A DNA stretch of 23,219 bases from Cyanobacteria bacterium OH_PDB_112 (GCA_023457295.1 JAEWLZ010000286.1:1-23219); one strand, 5' to 3'; shown: positions 1-6,956, counted from the first letter of the stretch. The notes: generated from the letters alone by a model not told the origin. Program-made: numbers and translations.

Positions 1-576
1 CAAAAAGTCGCGGATAAAATGCTGGAATCAAAAAAACTTCAGAATGAAGTCGAAATCGGATATCTTGATAAAAATAATGTTGATAGTTTTATATCAAGAT
101 ACGGAAATGAATTATCTAGCGGTTTGACAAATGTTGCCGAAGGTAAAAACGCTTTTTATTCAGATGTTCATAAAATAGCGGTAGCGCCGAAAAGCAAACC
201 GTCTCTTATTTTGCACGAATTGGGTCATGCAATTAATGCGCATTCAGGAGCATTTATGAAGTTTCTGCAAAAATCAAGAGGTTGGGCTCCATTTGTGCCG
301 ACAGCTTTGATGTTTTTAGCTCCTGCATTTCAGCCCAAAGATGATAATAAAAGCAATTTTATAAAAGACCATGCCGGTTTAATTGGTTTTGGAGCTTTTG
401 TGCCTACAATAGTTGAAGAAGGAGTCGCTTCTCTAAGAGGTATTAAGGCCGCCAAAATGCTTGAAGGTGTTAAACGAGGTCATTTGATTCGCAATTATGC
501 CCTTGCTTGGGGAACTTATGCTCTTGCAGGTATAGGTCTTGGTATAGCGGCAAAACAGTCAGTGCTTTTTGAATAA
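1..576 (+). CDS. Membrane-associated HExxH metallopeptidase-like protein (5' end outside window)
   Basis: The reading frame is open from base 1: six sense codons precede the first ATG at 19, so the true start probably lies upstream. Counted from that ATG, 185 residues are visible. HELGH at residues 66-70 matches the HExxH zinc-binding signature, with two histidine ligands and a catalytic glutamate. A later IVEEGVAS stretch (131-138) could supply the glutamate third ligand, as in gluzincins of the M48 type, but this is a guess. Three hydrophobic stretches (about 89-105, 119-132 and 161-178) suggest membrane association. It ends 78 bases before coaE with no clear terminator. Substrate and exact family are not recognised. 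It might also be a catalytically inactive relative. Confidence 0.6.
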   Translation, partial: QKVADKMLESKKLQNEVEIGYLDKNNVDSFISRYGNELSSGLTNVAEGKNAFYSDVHKIAVAPKSKPSLILHELGHAINAHSGAFMKFLQKSRGWAPFVPTALMFLAPAFQPKDDNKSNFIKDHAGLIGFGAFVPTIVEEGVASLRGIKAAKMLEGVKRGHLIRNYALAWGTYALAGIGLGIAAKQSVLFE

Positions 577-591
577 AATTAGGTGTCAAAT

Positions 592-622
592 TTTTTAAGG
601 CACAAGAGTTTTTAAAGCACAA
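592..622 (+). repeat. Imperfect direct repeat upstream of coaE
   Basis: TTTTTAAGGCACAA (592-605) recurs as TTTTTAAAGCACAA (609-622), 13 of 14 bases identical with a 17-base period. The second copy ends about 20 bases before the candidate coaE -10 element. It could be a tandem binding site for a regulator, or simply a small duplication. Confidence 0.5.
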
Positions 623-639
623 ATATTTAATAGATTTTA

Positions 640-648
640 TGGCATAAT
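640..648 (+). promoter_or_regulatory. Candidate extended -10 promoter of coaE
   Basis: TGGCATAAT (640-648) fits the extended -10 form TGn-TATAAT with one mismatch. Transcription would start about seven bases later, at or next to the coaE ATG at 655. No clear -35 hexamer is visible. The position implies a leaderless or nearly leaderless mRNA. Confidence 0.45.
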
Positions 649-654
649 AGACCT

Positions 655-1218
655 ATGCCAAAGATAGCTCTTACAGGAAATATAGCAGCAGGAAAAAGCC
701 TTGTTGAAGAACAGTTTCGTTCACTTGGTGCTGAAATTATTGATGCCGATAAAATTGCGCATGAAATTTTAGGCGAAAAAATAAAACTTCTTCAAGAAGA
801 TTTCGGTGACGAAATTATAAAACAAGGCGAAGTTTCGCGGGAAAAGCTCGCAAAAATCGTATTTTCCGACCCTAAAAAAAAGCAAAAACTGGAGGCGATT
901 ATTCATCCTGAAGTTAAGAAACGAATTTTTGATTTTTTTGCGGATAAAGATTTTGCAATAGCTTCTGTACCTCTTTTGTACGAGGTCGGCTGGGAAGGGC
1001 TTTTTGATAAGGTAATTCTTGTTATCGCAAAAGATAATATTCGTCAAAAAAGGCTTATGCAGAGAAATAATATGACAGACGAGCAGGCAAAAATAAGAAT
1101 GAAATCCCAAATAAACCAGGGCGAAAAAATTAAAAAAGCCGATTTTGTAATCGATAACAATGGCACTACTGCTGAAACTTTTGCGCAGGTAAAAGAGATT
1201 TATGGTAAATTAAAGTAA
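655..1218 (+). CDS. coaE: Dephospho-CoA kinase
   Basis: CoaE phosphorylates dephospho-CoA with ATP, the last step of coenzyme A synthesis, in the cytosol. The protein has 187 residues, normal for the family. The P-loop GNIAAGKS is at residues 8-15. DADKIAH (30-36) matches the conserved acidic segment after the first helix, IIHPEV is at 82-87, PLLYE at 106-110, and the lid region carries QKRLMQR (131-137). The closing SQINQGEKIKKADFVIDN pattern (151-168) is typical of CoaE. The ATG at 655 gives the expected MPKIALTG start, but no Shine-Dalgarno sequence precedes it and a -10-like element ends only six bases upstream. dapL follows after 53 bases. Confidence 0.93.
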   Translation: MPKIALTGNIAAGKSLVEEQFRSLGAEIIDADKIAHEILGEKIKLLQEDFGDEIIKQGEVSREKLAKIVFSDPKKKQKLEAIIHPEVKKRIFDFFADKDFAIASVPLLYEVGWEGLFDKVILVIAKDNIRQKRLMQRNNMTDEQAKIRMKSQINQGEKIKKADFVIDNNGTTAETFAQVKEIYGKLK

Positions 1219-1271
1219 GAAAAATTATAGATAAAAAACAGTTGAAAATTACGGAAAACAGGAGAAAAAAT

Positions 1272-2441
1272 ATGCAAACTTCAAAAAGATTGGATAAAAT
1301 CCCACCTTATTTATTTGCACAGATAGATGCTAAAATTGCTGCTGCAAGAGAAAAAGGCATTGATATAATCTCTTTGGGAATAGGTGACCCTGATACGCCC
1401 ACAATCCCTGCGGTTGTAGAGGCTATGCACAAGTCAATTGATGACCCTAAAACCCACGATTATCCGCCATATAACGGTACAAAAGAATTCCGTCAGGCAT
1501 CTGCCGACTGGATGAAAAGCCGCTTTGGAGTTGAAGTTGATGCAGATAAAGAAGTTTTGGCTAATATCGGTTCAAAAGAAGCTATTGCACATATTTTCTT
1601 TGCTTATGTTGATGCCGGTGATTACACGCTTTGCCCGGATCCCGGGTATCCTGTTTATCAAAACGCAACTATTTTAGCAGGCGGAACACCTTACTCTATG
1701 CCGCTTTTAGCAGAAAATAAATTTCTACCCGATTTGGATGCAATTCCTGAAGATGTTGCAAAAAAATCAAAACTTATGTTCTTAAATTATCCCAATAATC
1801 CCACAGGTGCTGTTTGTGATTTGGAATTTTTCCAAAAAGCTGTGGATTTTTGCAAAAAATATGATATTTTGCTATGTCATGACCAAGCTTATTGCGAAAT
1901 GACTTACGATGGATATGTTGCACCTTCTGTTTTACAGATTGAGGGCGCAAAAGATATCGCAATAGAGTTTTTCTCACACTCCAAATCATACAATATGACA
2001 GGATGGAGGGTAGGTTTTATTGCTGGGAATGCAGAGGCAATAAAAGCTTTAGGTACAATTAAAAACAATATCGATTCGGGTGTTTTTAAAGCTATTCAAG
2101 AAGCTGCTATCGAAGCTTACAAAGCTCCAAAAGAGCAAATAGAAGCTCTAAACGCTATGTACAAAGAACGCAAAGAAGTCATGGAAGCGGGTCTTCGTGA
2201 ACTCGGATGGAATGTTGAGCCGTCTAAAGCGACTTTTTATCTGTGGCTTCCAGTTCCAAAAGGTATGACATCCGAGCAGTTTGTAACCAAAATGCTTGAA
2301 GAAGCACACGTAGTAGTGCCACCGGGGAACGGATACGGCAAATACGGCGAAGGATTTTTCCGTATAGCATTAACAAAACCTGTTGATGTTTTGGAAAAAG
2401 CTCTAAAACGAATGAAAGATGCCGGTATCAAGTACGAATAA
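1272..2441 (+). CDS. dapL: LL-diaminopimelate aminotransferase (DapL-type class I/II aminotransferase)
   Basis: This is a PLP-dependent fold-type I aminotransferase of 389 residues. DapL converts tetrahydrodipicolinate and glutamate to LL-diaminopimelate, a shortcut in lysine and peptidoglycan precursor synthesis. Family signs are the N-terminal RLDKIPPYLFAQIDAK, SLGIGDPD, the LNYPNNPTGA stretch (about 171-180), and the Schiff-base lysine in SHSKSYNMTGWRVGF (about K238), with GFFRIA near the C-terminus for substrate carboxylate binding. An in-frame ATG at 1242 would add ten residues, but 1272 is preceded by CAGGAG (1259-1264) at seven bases and gives the family's usual start. Members of the same superfamily act on aspartate or alanine, so the assignment rests on overall pattern. 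A terminator follows directly. Confidence 0.82.
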   Translation: MQTSKRLDKIPPYLFAQIDAKIAAAREKGIDIISLGIGDPDTPTIPAVVEAMHKSIDDPKTHDYPPYNGTKEFRQASADWMKSRFGVEVDADKEVLANIGSKEAIAHIFFAYVDAGDYTLCPDPGYPVYQNATILAGGTPYSMPLLAENKFLPDLDAIPEDVAKKSKLMFLNYPNNPTGAVCDLEFFQKAVDFCKKYDILLCHDQAYCEMTYDGYVAPSVLQIEGAKDIAIEFFSHSKSYNMTGWRVGFIAGNAEAIKALGTIKNNIDSGVFKAIQEAAIEAYKAPKEQIEALNAMYKERKEVMEAGLRELGWNVEPSKATFYLWLPVPKGMTSEQFVTKMLEEAHVVVPPGNGYGKYGEGFFRIALTKPVDVLEKALKRMKDAGIKYE

Positions 2442-2446
2442 ATTCC

Positions 2447-2469
2447 AAAGGGGCGTTAAGCCCCTTTTT
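2447..2469 (+). terminator. Rho-independent terminator after dapL
   Basis: AAAGGGGC (2447-2454) pairs perfectly with GCCCCTTT (2460-2467) across a five-base GTTAA loop, followed by a short T run to 2469. It begins five bases after the dapL stop. The pabB ATG is only 12 bases beyond it, so the hairpin may be leaky or act as an attenuator. Confidence 0.78.
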
Positions 2470-2481
2470 ACAAGGTAAATT

Positions 2482-4131
2482 ATGATTTTTGCGAATAAAA
2501 AATTTTTAAATCCTGTAAAAACTATCGAAGCCTTTGATACGGAAGGTTTTAAAAATGCTTTTGCCGAAATTGAAAAATTTCGTTATTCTCATTACCTTTT
2601 GGGTTATGTCAGATATGAAGCAAAAGATGTTTTTTTAGGGCAAGATATAAAATCCGATTTGCCTCTTATTTATTTTCAGGTTTTTGAAAAATATGAGGAA
2701 TTTGTCCCTGAATTCACTTCTCCTGCAATGATTTTGACAGAGCCTGAGATTAATTACAATGAATATGCCAAAAACCTAACCGAAATTAAAAATCAAATCG
2801 AAGAAGGCAATACCTATCAGGTTAATTACACTTACAATCACCTTATAAATATTGATACAGAAGGTTTTGAGCTATATCAGAAGATTTTACAAAATCAGAC
2901 AACACCTTATAATGCTTACATAAAAAATGATTACGAAGAAATTCTGTCATTTTCGCCGGAGTTGTTTTTTGAAATAAAAAACGGAATTATAAAGACGAAG
3001 CCGATGAAAGGAACAATAAAGCGAGGTAAAGATGATAAAGAAGATGCAAAAAACATCGAATTTTTACATTCTGATATTAAAAACCGCGCTGAAAATGTAA
3101 TGATAGTAGACCTTTTGCGCAATGATTTGGGCAAAATCGCAAAAACAGGAACAGTGAGAGTCGATAAACTTTTTGAAATTGAAACACACAAAACCCTGCA
3201 CCAAATGACATCCGAGGTTTCGGCAGAATTGCAGGAAAATGTGAATTTTTACCAAATTTTTGAAGCGGTATTTCCCTGCGGATCTGTGACAGGTACTCCC
3301 AAAATCAGCACTATGCAAATTATTGACCGTTTGGAATTTGGAAAGAGGGAGGTTTATTGCGGAGCAATAGGTCTTATTTCGCCTTTGGAAACAGTTTTTA
3401 GCGTCCCTATAAGGATTTTGCAAAAGAAACATTTTGAAAGCTTTTATCGATGTCGAGTAGGCGGTGGAATAGTTTGGGATTCTGATATTAAAGATGAGTG
3501 GGAAGAAACTTTGACAAAAATAAAATTTTTACACACCCCTGTAAAACTTGTCGAAACCCTTAAATCAAAAGACGGAGAGTTTATTTCGGGAGAAATACAT
3601 TTTGACAGAATGAAAAATTCGGCGCAAGAATTGGGATTTGAATTTAATGAGGATATTCTGTCATTAAAGCCTCAAAAAGACGGTATGGCAAGAGTTTTAC
3701 TCTTAAAAGACGGGACTTTTGAAGTGCAATATCTGCCTTTAATAGAACCTTTAATCGATAAAGTAGTGATTTCTAAAAAACCTGTAAACTCAAGTGAGGA
3801 GCTTCTCTATCATAAAACTACATTTCGTCCTTGGTACGAAGAAAGTATGAAAAAAATCAAAGCAGACGAAATTTATGACGAGATTTTTTTAAACGAAAAA
3901 GGTGAAATAACAGAAGGTGCAAGGTCTAATATTCTGCTTCAAATTGACGGGATTTTGTACACTCCGCCTGTTAAATGTGGGCTTTTAAACGGGGTTTTGC
4001 GCCAAAAAATGCTTACAGAAGGAAAAGTCAAAGAGAAAGTTCTTTATTTGGAAGATTTACGCATTGCTGATGCGATTTTTTGTATAAATTCTCTGCGTGG
4101 AATGAGGAGGGTAAGCCTTGATTTTAATTGA
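2482..4131 (+). CDS. pabB: Bifunctional aminodeoxychorismate synthase component I / aminodeoxychorismate lyase (PabB-PabC fusion)
   Basis: This 549-residue protein joins two folate (p-aminobenzoate) enzymes. Residues about 90-350 are a chorismate-binding domain: it carries PMKGT (174-178), whose lysine marks PabB rather than anthranilate synthase (which has PIAGT), plus VDLLRNDLG (209-217), CGSVTGTPK (266-274) and RVGGGIVWDSD (325-335). Residues about 365-549 are a class IV aminotransferase-like lyase domain with the PLP lysine probably K445 in LLYHKTTFRP and the signature NEKGEITEGARSNIL (471-485). It would make aminodeoxychorismate using ammonia from PabA, then release p-aminobenzoate and pyruvate. 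The start is supported by AAGG (2472-2475) at six bases. The 3' end overlaps pabA by 14 bases. Confidence 0.92.
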   Translation: MIFANKKFLNPVKTIEAFDTEGFKNAFAEIEKFRYSHYLLGYVRYEAKDVFLGQDIKSDLPLIYFQVFEKYEEFVPEFTSPAMILTEPEINYNEYAKNLTEIKNQIEEGNTYQVNYTYNHLINIDTEGFELYQKILQNQTTPYNAYIKNDYEEILSFSPELFFEIKNGIIKTKPMKGTIKRGKDDKEDAKNIEFLHSDIKNRAENVMIVDLLRNDLGKIAKTGTVRVDKLFEIETHKTLHQMTSEVSAELQENVNFYQIFEAVFPCGSVTGTPKISTMQIIDRLEFGKREVYCGAIGLISPLETVFSVPIRILQKKHFESFYRCRVGGGIVWDSDIKDEWEETLTKIKFLHTPVKLVETLKSKDGEFISGEIHFDRMKNSAQELGFEFNEDILSLKPQKDGMARVLLLKDGTFEVQYLPLIEPLIDKVVISKKPVNSSEELLYHKTTFRPWYEESMKKIKADEIYDEIFLNEKGEITEGARSNILLQIDGILYTPPVKCGLLNGVLRQKMLTEGKVKEKVLYLEDLRIADAIFCINSLRGMRRVSLDFN

Positions 4132-4681
4132 TAATTACGACTCTTTTACCTACAACATCGTGCAGTACCTCAAAGAGCTGGGCGTTGATTTGCAAGTTTT
4201 TAAAAATGACGAAATCACTATTGAGGAGCTCAAAGAACTTGATTTCTCCTCTATTGTAATTTCTCCAGGGCCCGGGAAACCTTATAATGCGGGAATTTCG
4301 CTTGATGTAATAAAAGAATTTTCTCCGCACAAAAAAATTCTAGGTGTATGCCTCGGGCATCAGTGTATCGCACAAAATTTCGGGTGCAAAATTATAAAAG
4401 CCAAAGAACCTGTACATGGCAAGGTTTCGGAGATAATTTTTGCGCAGGATGAAAAACTTTTTGCAGGAATTCCTCAAGGATTTAAAGCCACTCGCTACCA
4501 TTCTCTTGTGGTTGACCCTGATAATATTTCACCTGAAATCATACCCGTAGCGCATACATCAGATGGGGTTATTATGTCTTTAAGGCACTCTATTTATCCT
4601 GTTTGGGGTGTACAATTTCATCCCGAAGCAATCTTGAGTGAATACGGAAAAAAGTTGCTTAAAAACTTTATTGAAATTTAA
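4118..4681 (+). CDS. pabA: Aminodeoxychorismate synthase component II, glutamine amidotransferase
   Basis: PabA hydrolyses glutamine and passes ammonia to PabB. It is a class I amidotransferase of 187 residues: it opens with ILIDNYDSFTYN, has the oxyanion segment SPGPGKP (49-55), the nucleophile C78 in GVCLGHQ, and the His/Glu pair H168 and E170 in QFHPEAILSE. The start is a TTG at 4118 with a strong GAGGAGG Shine-Dalgarno (4104-4110) seven bases upstream, lying inside the end of the pabB-pabC gene, so the two are translationally coupled. The same family also includes TrpG; pairing with a PMKGT-type component I favours folate, though a shared role with tryptophan synthesis is possible. The stop abuts the stop of the convergent small gene. 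Confidence 0.9.
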   Translation: MILIDNYDSFTYNIVQYLKELGVDLQVFKNDEITIEELKELDFSSIVISPGPGKPYNAGISLDVIKEFSPHKKILGVCLGHQCIAQNFGCKIIKAKEPVHGKVSEIIFAQDEKLFAGIPQGFKATRYHSLVVDPDNISPEIIPVAHTSDGVIMSLRHSIYPVWGVQFHPEAILSEYGKKLLKNFIEI

Positions 4682-4867
4682 CTACTTAAAAAACTTCCCT
4701 AAAAAAGGCATCTGCTGAAAACTTTTCATAACCCCTGCAACAGGGCTCTGCACTTGTGAAACAGGTTTTGAAAGTAAATAGCTTGTTCCTCTAAAAGCTG
4801 TTGTTTTAGAAGTTTTTAAGCTTGACCTATAACTATTTGCCATTACTGTATTTATGCTAGTTATCAT
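4682..4867 (-). CDS. Small hypothetical protein with FRG motif
   Basis: A 61-residue ORF on the minus strand starts at ATG 4865-4867, with AAGG (4875-4878) seven bases upstream. It is rich in Ser, Thr, Lys and Val, with TTAFRGTSYL in the middle and a basic, hydrophobic end (MPFLGKFFK). No catalytic motif or signal peptide is evident. Short proteins with an F[KR]G motif near the N-terminus are, from memory, frequent in Gastranaerophilales genomes; this is a recollection and not proof. Its stop codon directly abuts the pabA stop on the other strand. Function is unknown. Confidence 0.6.
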   Translation of the reverse strand: MITSINTVMANSYRSSLKTSKTTAFRGTSYLLSKPVSQVQSPVAGVMKSFQQMPFLGKFFK

Positions 4868-4936
4868 TTTTTAGCCTTATCATCTTTCACGACTATTTAA
4901 TAACGCGGAAAGATAAAAAATTGATAGCAGAGGAGT

Positions 4937-4942
4937 ATTATA
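4937..4942 (-). promoter_or_regulatory. Possible -10 element of the 61-aa gene
   Basis: ATTATA on the plus strand reads TATAAT on the minus strand, about 70 bases upstream of the small gene's start. No convincing -35 is visible. The leader between them has an ATCTTTC/GAAAGAT pair (4882-4888 and 4908-4914) that could form a hairpin. Confidence 0.3.
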
Positions 4943-4959
4943 GTTACAATTTTTTACAA

Positions 4960-5325
4960 TCAGTTTAAATGAATAAATCTGAAAAAGGCTAAAATTTTTG
5001 CCCAAAGACTTTTGTCATCAACAGGCAAAGCTGCATTTCCGTGGTGGTTTTCGTATTCATTTAAAATATTTGTCGGAATAGATTGACCTTTTCTGAGTAA
5101 ATCTGAAATAAAAATCAAAAATTCGTCTTGCTCTTGTCGAAATTCTTCATCTCTTGCACGAATATCCTCATCCGCCTCAAAATGTACAAGTGCATGCCAA
5201 GCACACTTAATGGATTTATCGGTAGTTGAAGGAAATTGCAATAAAGCATTTCTGACCGAAACTTGTCCTGTCAAAACTCCTACTATAATATCGGCTGTTC
5301 TTTGTCTGTCTGTAAGCCTAGACAT
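4960..5325 (-). CDS. Hypothetical protein coupled to a BlaI-type repressor
   Basis: This 121-residue protein looks soluble, charged and mostly helical. Its middle is acidic (FEADEDIRARDEEFRQEQ, about 49-66) and the last residues are aromatic and hydrophobic (ILAFFRFIHLN). There is no signal peptide, zinc motif or clear membrane segment, so it is not the BlaR1/MecR1 peptidase usually paired with BlaI. The ATG (5323-5325) lies inside the upstream repressor gene with an eight-base overlap and no good Shine-Dalgarno, which suggests translational coupling. I do not recognise the family. The operon setting suggests it works with, modulates or is controlled by the repressor, but that is inference. 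Confidence 0.72.
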   Translation of the reverse strand: MSRLTDRQRTADIIVGVLTGQVSVRNALLQFPSTTDKSIKCAWHALVHFEADEDIRARDEEFRQEQDEFLIFISDLLRKGQSIPTNILNEYENHHGNAALPVDDKSLWAKILAFFRFIHLN

Positions 5326-5683
5326 CTGCCGTTATAAGTGATTTAGAACAAAGCTCTTCGGCATTAGTCATAAATTCTTGCATATTGCCGTTGTAGTATT
5401 GTTTTACAATTTTACGAATATTCATTTCGCCCATTTCAAATCTTGAAAAGCTGCTTTTATAAAAATATTTTTTGCCTTGCTTAAGTCTTGATATAAGAGC
5501 TTTTTGAACCAATCTGTCCATAACGGTTTTTACAGTTGTGTAAGCCCATTCTTTCACTTCTACCGTATTAATTCTTGTTTGAATATCCGCAACAGAAACA
5601 ATATCTTTTCCGTTTTCTTCAAGATGCCAAATTGCATTTAAAATAATATTTTCAAAGTCCCCATACTTATATTCAATGTTCAA
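5318..5683 (-). CDS. BlaI/MecI/CopY-family transcriptional repressor
   Basis: This 121-residue protein is a winged-helix DNA-binding repressor of the BlaI/MecI type. The N-terminal 80 residues carry the family pattern: ILNAIWHLEENGKDIVSVADI, the recognition-helix segment WAYTTVKTVMDRLVQKALI (46-64), and a basic wing (RLKQGKKYFY). The C-terminal 40 residues would be the dimerisation and inactivation domain. The start is a TTG (5681-5683) preceded by AAAGGAGAT with GGAG at 5690-5693, six bases away; no nearby ATG fits. A good minus-strand promoter and candidate dyad operators lie upstream, consistent with autoregulation. No BlaR1-like sensor peptidase or beta-lactamase is adjacent, so the inducer and targets are unknown. 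Confidence 0.88.
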   Translation of the reverse strand: MNIEYKYGDFENIILNAIWHLEENGKDIVSVADIQTRINTVEVKEWAYTTVKTVMDRLVQKALISRLKQGKKYFYKSSFSRFEMGEMNIRKIVKQYYNGNMQEFMTNAEELCSKSLITADV

Positions 5684-5735
5684 AGCTATCTCCTTTGCAT
5701 TTTTAGTAAAAAATTAAAATAAGTTAAGCCTACTA

Positions 5736-5765
5736 ATCATAGAACAAAACACGTTATTTTGTCAA
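5736..5765 (-). promoter_or_regulatory. Promoter of the BlaI-type repressor unit
   Basis: On the minus strand TTGACA (5765-5760) is followed after 18 bases by TATGAT (5741-5736). The -35 is a perfect consensus and the -10 has five of six matches. The transcript would start near 5729, about 45 bases before the TTG start codon. The spacer contains a partial dyad centred on ACGT at 5751-5754. Confidence 0.7.
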
Positions 5766-5782
5766 AAATAATCCGCATTTAT

Positions 5783-5797
5783 CCTACTACGATTGTA
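5783..5797 (-). promoter_or_regulatory. Candidate BlaI-type operator
   Basis: The site reads CCTACTACGATTGTA on the plus strand and contains the dyad TAC-GATT-GTA (5788-5797). It resembles the TACA/TGTA dyads bound by BlaI and MecI. The heptamer CCTACTA recurs at 5729-5735, next to the -10 of the repressor promoter, 54 bases away. This would suit a self-regulated promoter with two sites. The match is short and AT-rich, so chance is possible. Confidence 0.35.
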
Positions 5798-5813
5798 TCA
5801 TTTCTTAAGATAA

Positions 5814-6017
5814 TTATTCCAAGCCGGGATATGTACGGTCATGGTATATATATACGCCATTGCTAAGTTGGACAACTCGAGCAGATTCACCTTGATAATC
5901 GCTTATTACGACAGGTCTTTTGTTTATCATGTTCTCTTTTTTGGCAGAAGTTGAGCACCCTGTCAACAGTAAAACAAGAAATAGCGCAAAAGCAATTTTT
6001 ACTCCATTAATCCACAT
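5814..6017 (-). CDS. Small lipoprotein
   Basis: A 67-residue protein begins with a lysine-containing n-region and a hydrophobic core (IAFALFLVLLL), then the lipobox LTGC with the lipidated cysteine at residue 21. The mature part is only about 47 residues, starting CSTSAKKEN and ending with VYIYHDRTYPGLE. It should be exported by Sec, lipidated by Lgt, cut by LspA and anchored in a membrane. It lies 61 bases downstream of the Xer recombinase gene on the same strand and may be read from the secDF-xer transcript, since no strong promoter of its own was found. Its Shine-Dalgarno is weak. Function is unknown. Confidence 0.72.
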   Translation of the reverse strand: MWINGVKIAFALFLVLLLTGCSTSAKKENMINKRPVVISDYQGESARVVQLSNGVYIYHDRTYPGLE

Positions 6018-6078
6018 AGCTAATTTTCAATCTTCAAGTTAAGTATTACACTTATAGTATTCCCTTTTCGAAGATATT

Positions 6079-6948
6079 TTAATCGCTGTTAACCGCAAAG
6101 TAAATGTCTTTTAAGCGTTTTTTGCTTATATGGGTATAAAGTTGTGTAGTGGATACATCAGAGTGCCCTAAAAGCTCTTGTACCACCCTTAAATCAGCTC
6201 CGTTTTCGAGCATATGTGTGGCAAAACTGTGACGCATGGTGTGAGGAGAAATATTTTTATCAATTTTTTGTCCGAGGTTTCGGATTATTGTATAAACTTT
6301 TTGTCTTGTTATTGGATGTCCGTTTTCGTTTAAAAAAAGTTTATCCGTTTTGAGATCGTTTTTTAAAATGATAATTTCTCTTTCGCTGAGGTACTCAATC
6401 AAAGCATCTTTGGCCTTTTTTCCGATAGGAATAAGTCTTTCTTTTGAACCTTTTCCTATGCATCTTACATAATCAAGGTCAAGATTTATATTTTGCAATG
6501 TCAAATTTGAAAGCTCGGAAACCCTTAGCCCTGCCGCGTAAAGAAGTTCCACAATGGCTTTTTCTGTTGGGGTAAGTCTTTCTGAAAATATAGACGTAAT
6601 TTCGTTAAGGGTTAAAACTTTAGGCAAGTGACGCGCCATTTTAGGTTGTTCAAGACCCGCTGTCGGGTCACTTGATACTATATCGTTGCCTACCATCCAT
6701 TTAAACCATCCGCGCAAAGACGCTATTTTACGGGTTACACTGCTTGGGGCATAGTTATCTTGTCTTAGTTTTCGTATATAGCGATTTATGTGGGAACGTG
6801 TGATTTTGTCAAAAATCTCAATATCTTCAGATTCTAAAAAATCAATAAAAAGCATAATGTCATTACGATAGGCTTCTTCTGTGTTTATTGAAAGCCCACG
6901 TTCGATGTGGAGGTATTCTATATATTCGACTAAGCTGTGTGTAAACAT
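6079..6948 (-). CDS. xerD: Tyrosine recombinase XerC/XerD
   Basis: Xer recombinases resolve chromosome dimers at the dif site during division. The 289-residue protein has the full family layout: an N-terminal SAM-like core-binding domain (about 1-95, with HIERGLSINTEEAYRNDI, which resembles XerD more than XerC) and a C-terminal catalytic domain. All catalytic residues are visible: R142 in AAGLRVSEL, K166 in the GKGSKE hairpin, H236 and R239 in SPHTMRHSFATHM, H262 in LLGHSDVSTT, and the nucleophile Y271 in QLYTH. It follows secF by 43 bases on the same strand. The spacer can fold into a TTTACCC/GGGTAAA hairpin. No second Xer gene is in the window, so it could work alone or with a distant partner; XerC versus XerD is not certain. 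Confidence 0.9.
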   Translation of the reverse strand: MFTHSLVEYIEYLHIERGLSINTEEAYRNDIMLFIDFLESEDIEIFDKITRSHINRYIRKLRQDNYAPSSVTRKIASLRGWFKWMVGNDIVSSDPTAGLEQPKMARHLPKVLTLNEITSIFSERLTPTEKAIVELLYAAGLRVSELSNLTLQNINLDLDYVRCIGKGSKERLIPIGKKAKDALIEYLSEREIIILKNDLKTDKLFLNENGHPITRQKVYTIIRNLGQKIDKNISPHTMRHSFATHMLENGADLRVVQELLGHSDVSTTQLYTHISKKRLKDIYFAVNSD

Positions 6949-6956
6949 GATTTTAT

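Noticed and set aside
769..1110. Minus-strand ORF of 113 codons inside coaE
   Set aside because: It is antisense to a clear coaE, has no ribosome site and its translation is low-complexity.
1242..1271. Upstream ATG for dapL
   Set aside because: The ATG at 1272 has CAGGAG at seven bases and the family's usual N-terminus; the upstream one has neither.
6018..6078. Possible dif site next to the Xer gene
   Set aside because: The gap contains short repeats (TAGTATT, AGTATT) but no 28-base dif-like arrangement of two 11-base arms.
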